From URNF01 sp045543675 (lineage in GTDB: Bacteria > Bacillota > Clostridia > Oscillospirales > Acutalibacteraceae): a DNA stretch of 13,071 nucleotides. Of this stretch, positions 1-6,438 are shown piece after piece; positions within the stretch are counted from its first letter, which is position 1; every line of letters starts with the position of its first letter. The translations under genes were made by a program, and so were the position numbers. The notes below the pieces were generated by a model, which was not told where the DNA came from, searched no databases, and saw only the letters and a list, made by a program, of their open reading frames with translations. The stretch lies in the NCBI GenBank assembly GCA_045543675.1, contig JAZPXM010000079.1, forward strand, positions 1 through 13,071, read 5' to 3'.

Positions 1-657
1 GACCCCTTTATCCACCACAACAACACGGTCAGCCGCTGCGGCTTCTTCCATATAGTGCGTAATTAAAATAACCGTCATACCGCGTTCTTTATTGAGCGCA
101 TGTACCGTCTCCAGCACTTCTTTTCTGCCCTGCGGGTCCAACATCGCCGTCGGCTCGTCCAACACTAACACATCCGGTTGCATGGCTAAAATACCCGCAA
201 TCGCCACCCGCTGTTTTTGTCCGCCCGACAATTTGTGCGGGGCACTTTCACGGTATGCATACATACCTACTGCACGCAAAGCATCTTCTACCCGTTTGCG
301 TATTTCTTTCGGCGGAACACCGAGATTTTCAGGGCCGAAAGCCACGTCTTCTTCCACAATGGAAGACACCAGTTGGTTATCGGGGTTTTGTAACACCATA
401 CCCACACGTCGACGGATGTCATACAGGCGATCTTCATCCACCGTATCCATACCATCCACCAAAATTTTACCGCCCGTAGGCAGTAAAATAGCGTTGAAAT
501 GCTTTGCCAACGTGGATTTACCCGAACCGTTGGAGCCAAGAAGCGCAACAAAACTACCCTTTTCTACCGAAAGATCAATACCTTTCAGCACGCAAAGAGG
601 GGCTTCATCCGCATATTCATATTGAAAGGACACATTTTTTGCGCCAATGATCTCCAT
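1..657 (-). CDS. ecfA1: ECF transporter ATPase subunit EcfA1 (partial, runs off left edge)
   Basis: This is the N-terminal 219 residues of an energy-coupling-factor ABC ATPase; the frame is open to base 1, so the C-terminus lies outside the window. Seen directly: Walker A GSNGSGKST (41-49), Q-loop QNPDNQ (90-95), signature LSGGQ (143-147), Walker B with DEPT (167-170), D-loop and H-loop His201. The stretch EEDVAFGPENLG after the Q-loop is typical of EcfA/CbiO proteins and best fits EcfA1. Family knowledge: EcfA1 and EcfA2 form the cytoplasmic ATPase pair that drives EcfT and exchangeable S-components importing vitamins such as riboflavin or folate. The start has GGGAG upstream and lies 16 nt after the methyltransferase stop, so it is probably the distal part of the ruvC operon. 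ecfA2 and ecfT would be expected beyond base 1, but this cannot be seen. The gene family is certain; EcfA1 over EcfA2 is likely. Confidence 0.93.
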   Translation of the reverse strand, partial: MEIIGAKNVSFQYEYADEAPLCVLKGIDLSVEKGSFVALLGSNGSGKSTLAKHFNAILLPTGGKILVDGMDTVDEDRLYDIRRRVGMVLQNPDNQLVSSIVEEDVAFGPENLGVPPKEIRKRVEDALRAVGMYAYRESAPHKLSGGQKQRVAIAGILAMQPDVLVLDEPTAMLDPQGRKEVLETVHALNKERGMTVILITHYMEEAAAADRVVVVDKGV

Positions 658-673
658 AGTTTTCTCCCAAAAA

Positions 674-1543
674 TTACTGTTGTTCTTGCCATAAAGCGGT
701 AGCACCGCAAGGCAGTACCAAGCCGCTCGCGGTAACCGGCAGACCGATCTCATCCGCCGACGTCATACCGCCGTACCGTTTTTGCATCAACGATGCCAAA
801 ATATACTGCATTACCGACGGCGATAAGCCGGCTGTATACGAGTTAATAAGGAAAAACAGCGGATTATCCGACAGCAGTTTGACACATTCTGCCACTAAAC
901 CGTAAATCTGTTCTTCCAGTTTCCACACTTCACCGCCGGGACCTCTGCCGTAAGACGGCGGATCCATTAAAATTGCGTCGTACGTATTGCCGCGACGCAA
1001 TTCGCGCCCAACAAATTTACCGCAATCGTCCACAAGCCACCGCATCGGGCGGTCTCCCAGTCCCGAATTGACCGCATTTTCGCGTCCCCACGTCACCATA
1101 CCTTTGGAAGCATCTACGTGGGTGACATGCGCGCCTGCAGCAACGCAAGCCAAGGTTGCACCACCCGTATACCCAAACAAATTGAGTACCTTTATCGGAC
1201 GCCCTGCGTTTTGTATCAAATCGGTCATTTTATCCCAGTTGACCGCCTGTTCCGGAAAAAGACCCGTATGCTTGAACCCCATCGGCTTTAAACTGAATTT
1301 CAGGTCACCATAGGCAATCTGCCAACTGGCAGGAATGTCTTTATACGTTTCCCAATGACCGCCGCCCGTGCCCGAGCGGATATATCGCGCGTGCGCTGTT
1401 TTCCAGCGCGGATCTTTTTTCGGACCTTTCCATATAATCTGCGGATCGGGACGAATCAAAATGATATCGCCCCATCGCTCTAACCGTTCACCGTCACAGG
1501 TGTCCAGCAATTCATACTCTTTCCAGTTTTCTGCTATTCTCAT
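674..1543 (-). CDS. Class I SAM-dependent methyltransferase (COG1092/RlmI-like)
   Basis: A 289-residue Rossmann-fold methyltransferase. Motif I is NLFGYTGGATLA (121-132), the acidic residue that would bind the SAM ribose is in HVDASKGM (142-149), VDDC (171-174) matches the adenine-binding position, and DPPSYG (194-199) is the catalytic-loop motif. The NLFGYTGG and DPPSYG pair is characteristic of the COG1092 group, which includes 23S rRNA cytosine-C5 methyltransferases such as RlmI. There is no N-terminal PUA domain of the full-length RlmI type, and at 289 aa it is shorter than the roughly 390 aa of those enzymes, so the rRNA position is not assignable. Its start is 3 nt beyond the glmM stop, which implies translational coupling, and it precedes ecfA1 by 16 nt. 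rRNA methylation is inference; methyltransferase activity is secure. Confidence 0.85.
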   Translation of the reverse strand: MRIAENWKEYELLDTCDGERLERWGDIILIRPDPQIIWKGPKKDPRWKTAHARYIRSGTGGGHWETYKDIPASWQIAYGDLKFSLKPMGFKHTGLFPEQAVNWDKMTDLIQNAGRPIKVLNLFGYTGGATLACVAAGAHVTHVDASKGMVTWGRENAVNSGLGDRPMRWLVDDCGKFVGRELRRGNTYDAILMDPPSYGRGPGGEVWKLEEQIYGLVAECVKLLSDNPLFFLINSYTAGLSPSVMQYILASLMQKRYGGMTSADEIGLPVTASGLVLPCGATALWQEQQ

Positions 1544-1546
1544 TAC

Positions 1547-2899
1547 TTAACCGCCGATCAATTGTTTAATGGCATCGCAAATGGTAACCGCCGCTTTGTT
1601 AATGGCATCAAAGTCCTTACCCTCCACCATTACGCGAATGAGCGGTTCGGTACCCGAAGGACGCACCAATACTCTGCCGTCTCTGCCGAGACTATCGTCT
1701 ACTCCTTTAATCAAAGCGGCAATATCCGCATCATTTTTGTAGATGTCTTTCTGTGCAGCATCCGCACGCACATTGAGTAACACTTGCGGATACCGTTGCA
1801 TCATTGCACCGACTTTAGAAAGTTTCCAACCGTTACGGCGTGCTACCGACAACAGTTGCAGTGCGGACAACTGTCCGTCACCCGTCGTTGCGTGTTCCAA
1901 AAGGATGATATGACCCGATTGTTCACCGCCGATAACGTATCCTTTATCCCGCATTTCTTCCAGCACGTAGCGGTCACCCACCTTCGTAGATGCCACGTCA
2001 ATACCGGTTGCTTCACAGTAACGGAAGAAACCGAGATTGGACATAACGGTAACAACCGCCGTATTACCTTTCAGTTCGCCGCGCTGTTTTAAATCATACG
2101 CCACAGCGGCAATCATCTGATCACCGTCAATGATGTTACCTTGTTCGTCTACCGCCAAACAACGGTCTGCATCGCCGTCAAACGCCACACCGCCGTCCAA
2201 TTTATGCTTCTTCACATACGCCACCAGATTTTCAAGATGGGTAGAGCCGCAATTTTCATTGATGTTCACGCCATCAGGCTCGCACGCCAGCATTTCACAA
2301 CGCACACCCAGTGCATCAAACAGTTTTTTCGCCGTTGCGCTGGCAGAGCCGTTAGCACAGTCTACGGCAATATGCATACCCTGTAAATCCACCGACATTG
2401 TGGCGAGCAGATGCCGTACGTAATCATCCACCGCCTTGTCACAGGTGTATACACGACCCACTTTACCGCCCGTGGGGGCAGGCAATTCTTCGGCGTTATC
2501 CAGCACAATGGCTTCAATTTTTTCTTCCAGCTCGTCCGAGAGTTTATATCCCTCGCCGTTAAAAATCTTAATGCCGTTATATTCGCAAGGATTATGGGAG
2601 GCGGAAATCATAATTGCCGCATCTGCCCCGTAAGCTTTCACCAAAAAAGCCACCGCAGGCGTCGGTACAACACCGAGCAAATATACATCCGCACCAACAG
2701 AGCAAAGACCTGCCGACAACGCCGCTTCCAACATATCGCCCGAAGCACGGGTATCCTTACCGATAAGCACCTTGGGGCGTTTACCGTCTGCAGAAATCAA
2801 CACCCGTGCCGCCGCACGACCGATAGCCATCGACAGTTCGCAGTTAAGTTCCGTATTGGCAACGCCGCGCGCGCCATCCGTTCCGAATAATCTTCCCAT
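1547..2899 (-). CDS. glmM: Phosphoglucosamine mutase
   Basis: Converts glucosamine-6-phosphate to glucosamine-1-phosphate, the step that commits hexosamine to UDP-GlcNAc and peptidoglycan; cytoplasmic. At 450 aa it has the usual GlmM length. Seen: N-terminal GTDGARG (6-12), phosphoserine loop ISASHNP (98-104) with the phosphorylated Ser101, Mg-binding loop DGDADR (241-246), sugar-specificity loop GGEQSGH (324-330), and the C-terminal phosphate-binding loop RPSGTEP (413-419). The start is supported by AAAGGAG 9 nt upstream. It lies 26 nt downstream of ruvB on the same strand and 3 nt before the methyltransferase, so it is an internal gene of the operon starting at ruvC. Nothing is missing from the active site. 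Confidence 0.97.
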   Translation of the reverse strand: MGRLFGTDGARGVANTELNCELSMAIGRAAARVLISADGKRPKVLIGKDTRASGDMLEAALSAGLCSVGADVYLLGVVPTPAVAFLVKAYGADAAIMISASHNPCEYNGIKIFNGEGYKLSDELEEKIEAIVLDNAEELPAPTGGKVGRVYTCDKAVDDYVRHLLATMSVDLQGMHIAVDCANGSASATAKKLFDALGVRCEMLACEPDGVNINENCGSTHLENLVAYVKKHKLDGGVAFDGDADRCLAVDEQGNIIDGDQMIAAVAYDLKQRGELKGNTAVVTVMSNLGFFRYCEATGIDVASTKVGDRYVLEEMRDKGYVIGGEQSGHIILLEHATTGDGQLSALQLLSVARRNGWKLSKVGAMMQRYPQVLLNVRADAAQKDIYKNDADIAALIKGVDDSLGRDGRVLVRPSGTEPLIRVMVEGKDFDAINKAAVTICDAIKQLIGG

Positions 2900-2925
2900 T
2901 TTTCCTTTCTCCTTTTATCACAAAA

Positions 2926-3975
2926 TTACAATAAACTGGTTTGTTCGGGTGCACTATCACCGCCGTTGGGATTTGGTAAGCCAAGGTGCGCGTATGCCGC
3001 AGGCAATACCACACGTCCGCGCGGTGTACGGCTCAAAAAGCCGATCTGCATCAAATACGGTTCGTATACGTCTTCAATGGTTACCGACTCTTCGCCGATA
3101 ACCGCCGCCACCGTATCCAAACCGACGGGACCGCCGTTATAATGCTTTATCATTGCTTCCAACATATTTCTGTCCACGCGGTCAAGACCCAACGCGTCCA
3201 CTTCCATACGGTCAAGCGCTTTTTTTGCCGTCTGTTCATCAATGACACCGTCGTTAATGACCTGTGCGAAGTCACGCACACGTTTTAACATACGGTTAGC
3301 AATACGCGGCGTGCCGCGACTGCGGGACGCAATCTCAAAAGCACCGTTAGGTTCACACGGCGTATTCAGTATCTGCGAACTGCGGCTGACAATCCGTGCC
3401 AATTCTGCAGGCGTATACAATTCCAGTCGTAAAATCACACCAAAACGGTCACGCAAAGGCGCAGATAACTGTCCTGCACGGGTAGTCGCACCGATCAATG
3501 TAAATTTTTGCAATGGCAAATGAATAGACGAAGCGCCCTGTCCTTTGCCGTTGATGATATCAATAGCAAAGTCTTCCATTGCGGGATACAAAATTTCTTC
3601 TACCGTACGGGGCAAGCGATGTATTTCATCAATAAACAGTACATCGCCTTCTTCCATATTGGTCAACATCGCCGCAAGGTCACCGGGACGTTCCAGCGCA
3701 GGGCCGGACGTAATACGGAAATTCACGCCGAGTTCTGCGGCGATAATTGCCGCTAAGGTAGTCTTACCCAAACCGGGCGGTCCGTATAACAACACGTGAT
3801 CCAGCGCTTCGTGCCGCATCTTGGCGGCATCAATAAACACAGAAAGGTTTTCCTTTACCTTTTCCTGTCCGATATATTCGCTGAGCGTGCGGGGACGAAG
3901 CGGGTTATCCCCTTCATCTTCGGGAAGATATTCCGCCGCCACCATACGGTTTTCATAATCGGTTTCGAAATCCAT
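2926..3975 (-). CDS. ruvB: Holliday junction branch migration helicase RuvB
   Basis: AAA+ motor that assembles as hexameric rings on RuvA-bound Holliday junctions and pumps DNA to drive branch migration. The 349 residues have the standard arrangement: N-terminal LRPRTLSEYIGQ (26-37), Walker A GPPGLGKT (65-72), Walker B DEIHR (116-120), sensor 1 GATTRAG (162-168), LRDRFG (174-179) carrying the arginine finger, and sensor 2 GTPRIANR (221-228). The C-terminal winged-helix DNA-binding domain contains GGPVG (281-285), EPYL (305-308) and RTPRGR (316-321). The start is 18 nt after the ruvA stop with an AAAGGGG-type ribosome binding site. It is third in the operon order ruvC-ruvA-ruvB. Confidence 0.98.
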   Translation of the reverse strand: MDFETDYENRMVAAEYLPEDEGDNPLRPRTLSEYIGQEKVKENLSVFIDAAKMRHEALDHVLLYGPPGLGKTTLAAIIAAELGVNFRITSGPALERPGDLAAMLTNMEEGDVLFIDEIHRLPRTVEEILYPAMEDFAIDIINGKGQGASSIHLPLQKFTLIGATTRAGQLSAPLRDRFGVILRLELYTPAELARIVSRSSQILNTPCEPNGAFEIASRSRGTPRIANRMLKRVRDFAQVINDGVIDEQTAKKALDRMEVDALGLDRVDRNMLEAMIKHYNGGPVGLDTVAAVIGEESVTIEDVYEPYLMQIGFLSRTPRGRVVLPAAYAHLGLPNPNGGDSAPEQTSLL

Positions 3976-3993
3976 AGGAACACCCCTTTCTCA

Positions 3994-4596
3994 TCATTTT
4001 GCGGCGAGAGAACGCAATGCCTGCCGCACCAACGTTTCTACCGGCAGCGTGCTGTCCAGTTTACCAACAGCGGCCGCCGCTTCACTTGCAGAGAAGCCAA
4101 GCACCGTCAAAGCACTCACCGCTTGCGCCGCATTGCCCGCCGCGGACACCGGTCCTGCCGTAGGTATATCCATTCCGCTTGTACCCGACGTGGGCAAAGC
4201 ACATTTATCTTTTAATTCCAGCACAATACGCTGTGCAAGTTTCGGACCGACGCCTGCCGCTTTGGTCAGCGCTTTATAATCGCCCGCCGCCACCGCCATC
4301 GCCACCCGTTCGGGTGTAAGTTCGGACAGTATCGCAAGTCCCACTTTAGGACCGACACCTGAAACGGTGGTCAACAGTTTAAAAGAAGCCAATTCGTTTT
4401 TCTCGGCAAAACCGAAAAGTTCTATCGCGTCTTCCCGCACATTCATAAAAGTATACAAACTCACTTCACTGCCCACCGACGGTAATTGCCGTGCCGTATT
4501 CATCGTAATCTGGCACGCCATACCGACGCCGCCGCATTCTACAACAGCCAATTTCGGTTCCGCATGTATCAATTCTCCGCGTACGCTGTATATCAT
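3994..4596 (-). CDS. ruvA: Holliday junction DNA-binding protein RuvA
   Basis: Tetrameric junction-binding protein that loads RuvB. The start chosen gives 200 aa beginning MIYSVRGEL, the normal RuvA N-terminus. A longer reading from 4659 would add 21 residues unlike the family and overlap ruvC by 67 nt. The chosen ATG overlaps the ruvC TGA in an ATGA tetranucleotide (4593-4596) and has AAAGGA upstream inside ruvC, which indicates translational coupling. Domains: OB-fold (about 1-63), two helix-hairpin-helix motifs GVGPKVGLAIL (80-90) and GVGPKLAQRIV (115-125) that grip the DNA backbone, a flexible Ala/Gly/Pro-rich linker (about 134-153), and the small C-terminal domain (about 154-200) that contacts RuvB. 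Confidence 0.96.
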   Translation of the reverse strand: MIYSVRGELIHAEPKLAVVECGGVGMACQITMNTARQLPSVGSEVSLYTFMNVREDAIELFGFAEKNELASFKLLTTVSGVGPKVGLAILSELTPERVAMAVAAGDYKALTKAAGVGPKLAQRIVLELKDKCALPTSGTSGMDIPTAGPVSAAGNAAQAVSALTVLGFSASEAAAAVGKLDSTLPVETLVRQALRSLAAK

Positions 4597-5105
4597 CGTA
4601 TGCTTCCTTTCGTCAATAAAGATTGTTTTAAAGCCGTGCCACCGTACTGCGCATGGCAAATCGCAAGCGCCAATGCATCTGCCGTATCGTCGGGTTTCGG
4701 TACAGCTTTTAACCGCAATAAGCGGCGGGTCATTTCCATCACCTGCGGTTTTTCTGCTTGTCCGTATCCTGTCACCGCGCTTTTCACCTGTAAAGGCGTA
4801 TACTCGAAAAACGGCACGCCCGCCTGCTGCATCGCTAACAGAATGACCCCACGCGCTTCTGCAACTTCAATAGCGGTTTTTTGGTTATTCTGAAAGTACA
4901 GTTTTTCCACCGATGCCACATCCGGTCGATAACGTTCCAAAATATGCTGCATATCGGTATATATCTTTTGCAATCGTTCGGGAAACGGGGTGCCTGCCGT
5001 TGTAAGTATCGCGCCGAAATCTACAGGAGAAAAGCGGCCGCGTTCATAACGAATAACTCCCCAACCGATGATGGCATAGCCGGGGTCTATTCCTAAAATA
5101 ACCAT
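4593..5105 (-). CDS. ruvC: Holliday junction resolvase RuvC
   Basis: Endonuclease that cuts Holliday junctions symmetrically within the RuvABC resolvasome; 170 aa, the family length. The acidic catalytic set is complete: Asp7 in GIDPG, Glu67 in SVEKLYFQNNQ, and Asp140/Asp143 in DTADALALAICH, spaced as in E. coli RuvC. The catalytic-groove Lys108 is in QVKSAVTGYG. The start is supported by a strong GGAGGGGAG about 5 nt upstream. It is the first gene of the leftward operon; a promoter with TSS near 5130 would leave a leader of about 25 nt. The stop overlaps the ruvA start by four bases. Confidence 0.97.
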   Translation of the reverse strand: MVILGIDPGYAIIGWGVIRYERGRFSPVDFGAILTTAGTPFPERLQKIYTDMQHILERYRPDVASVEKLYFQNNQKTAIEVAEARGVILLAMQQAGVPFFEYTPLQVKSAVTGYGQAEKPQVMEMTRRLLRLKAVPKPDDTADALALAICHAQYGGTALKQSLLTKGSIR

Positions 5106-5136
5106 ACTTCTCCCCTCCCAAACAATTTTTCATAAT

Positions 5137-5165
5137 ATTATAACATATATATAATAAAAATGCAA
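5137..5165 (-). promoter_or_regulatory. Sigma-A-type promoter for the ruvC operon
   Basis: On the minus strand, TTGCAT (5160-5165) and a perfect TATAAT (5137-5142) are separated by exactly 17 bases. A TG one base before the -10 box makes it an extended -10 promoter. The predicted transcript start is near 5130, about 25 nt upstream of ruvC and just before its ribosome binding site. It is identified by consensus match only. Confidence 0.75.
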
Positions 5166-5174
5166 AACTTTCAG

Positions 5175-5207
5175 GTAAAATATTTGAAAAATTCTCAAAA
5201 ATTTTAC
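5175..5207. promoter_or_regulatory. 33-bp imperfect palindrome between divergent promoters
   Basis: Left arm GTAAAATATTTGA (5175-5187) and right arm TCAAAAATTTTAC (5195-5207) are inverted repeats matching at 12 of 13 positions, with a 7-nt spacer. The dyad lies in the gap between the -35 boxes of the leftward ruvC promoter and the rightward cysteine-desulfurase promoter. Neither transcript would contain it, so a role as an RNA hairpin is unlikely and a protein-binding site is the natural reading. It does not resemble the Gram-positive LexA box. The region is very A/T-rich, so part of the symmetry could be compositional. Confidence 0.5.
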
Positions 5208-5209
5208 AG

Positions 5210-5238
5210 TTGCTATTTATATGTATTTGTTGTATAAT
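5210..5238 (+). promoter_or_regulatory. Sigma-A-type promoter for the cysteine desulfurase/sortase/thiI/cinA operon
   Basis: TTGCTA (5210-5215) and a perfect TATAAT (5233-5238) are separated by 17 bases, predicting a transcript start near 5245 and a leader of about 36 nt before the TTG start at 5281. It overlaps the ATG at 5221, which argues that translation does not begin there. Consensus match only. Confidence 0.7.
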
Positions 5239-5280
5239 GTGTGTAATTGTAAGCATTTCACATATTGTGAGGTTTTGTGT

Positions 5281-6438
5281 TTGAAAATCACCTATCTGGA
5301 TAACAGCGCTACCACCGCAGTTTGTCAAGCGGCTGTGGAAAAAGCGTCATATATGATGACCGTGTGTTACGGCAACCCGTCTTCTCTGCACCGATTGGGA
5401 TTTGAAGCTGAGCGAGAACTCGAAGCGGCAAAACAAGCCGTTGCCGACCTTATCGGCGCGCCCAAAGACCGTATTTTCTTTACATCCGGCGGCACGGAAG
5501 CAAACAATCTTGCCATTATCGGTGCCGCACACGCATTACAACGCCGCGGTAAACATATCGTCACCACCGCCGTGGAACATTCTTCTGTTACGGCGGCGTG
5601 TGACCAACTGGAAAAAGAAGGGTTTGAAATTACCCGCTTGATGCCCGACGAAAACGGCACCATTACCGCCGCCGCTATCGCCGCCGCTTGTAAGGCGGAT
5701 ACCGTAGTGGTTTCGGTGATGTTGGTAAACAACGAAACAGGCGCACGGTTTGCGCCGGACAAGGCGATACCGCTCATCCGCAAAAAAGCGCCGCTCGCTT
5801 TTATCCATTGCGATGCGGTACAAGCGGCAGGTAAGTTACCTATCGCCGCTGTGCGTTGGCAGGTAGATGCGCTCACTGTTTCAGCACATAAATTACATGC
5901 ACCGAAAGGTTGCGGTGCTTTATATCTACGCAAAGGCGCGCGCGTTCTGCCGCGGCAATTCGGCGGAAAACAGCAGGACGGTATCCGTCCCGGCACCGAA
6001 GCCGCGCCGCTCATTGCCGCTTTCGGCGAAGCCATTAAACACTTACCGTCGCTGACGGAACAAGCCGCGCATTTTGAAACATTACAGCACATATTACTGG
6101 AAAGGCTATCCCCTTTACAGGGTGTAAACGTACACCGTTTTAAAGACGGCGTCCCTTATATCACCCACCTATCCGTACCGGGATTGCGCAGTGAAACGAT
6201 TTTGCACTTTTTATCGCAGGAGAATATATTTGTCTCCAGCGGCTCTGCCTGTTCCAAAGGCGCACCAAGTCCCGTTTTAGCGGCATTCGGTATGCCGCCG
6301 GAAGAAATTGACAGCGCCATTCGCGTGAGCTTATCTCACACCAACACCGCAGATGATATACATCGCTTTGCTGACGGTCTTGCAAAGGCCATCCAAAGCT
6401 TAGCCACTAAAGCGCCACGAAAGGAGATCCGTCCATGA
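5281..6438 (+). CDS. Cysteine desulfurase (NifS/IscS family, probable ThiI partner NifZ-type), TTG start
   Basis: PLP enzyme that removes sulfur from cysteine as a protein-bound persulfide; 385 aa from the chosen start. Seen: YLDNSATT (5-12) at the N-terminus, SGGTEANN (69-76) binding PLP phosphate, His100 in VEHSS, Asp178 in HCDAVQ, the Schiff-base Lys204 in SAHKLHAPKG, RPGTE (236-240), and catalytic Cys324 in SSGSACSKG. The TTG at 5281 is preferred over the in-frame ATG at 5221: it gives the normal family N-terminus, has GAGG 9 nt upstream, and the promoter covers 5221. The same operon carries thiI. In B. subtilis a dedicated desulfurase, NifZ, passes sulfur straight to a rhodanese-less ThiI for tRNA 4-thiouridine; the same role is inferred here. 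Its TGA overlaps the sortase ATG by four bases. Confidence 0.92.
   Translation: MKITYLDNSATTAVCQAAVEKASYMMTVCYGNPSSLHRLGFEAERELEAAKQAVADLIGAPKDRIFFTSGGTEANNLAIIGAAHALQRRGKHIVTTAVEHSSVTAACDQLEKEGFEITRLMPDENGTITAAAIAAACKADTVVVSVMLVNNETGARFAPDKAIPLIRKKAPLAFIHCDAVQAAGKLPIAAVRWQVDALTVSAHKLHAPKGCGALYLRKGARVLPRQFGGKQQDGIRPGTEAAPLIAAFGEAIKHLPSLTEQAAHFETLQHILLERLSPLQGVNVHRFKDGVPYITHLSVPGLRSETILHFLSQENIFVSSGSACSKGAPSPVLAAFGMPPEEIDSAIRVSLSHTNTADDIHRFADGLAKAIQSLATKAPRKEIRP

Noticed and set aside
92..625. Plus-strand 177-residue open frame at the left edge
   Set aside because: It is antisense to ecfA1, whose Walker A, signature and Walker B motifs prove the minus strand is coding.
5044..5328. Minus-strand 94-residue open frame overlapping the ruvC start
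   Set aside because: It spans both divergent promoters in a frame different from ruvC and has no ribosome binding site; RuvC itself starts cleanly at 5105.
5367..6092. Minus-strand 241-residue open frame
   Set aside because: It is entirely antisense to the well-supported cysteine desulfurase, and its sequence shows no recognisable motif.
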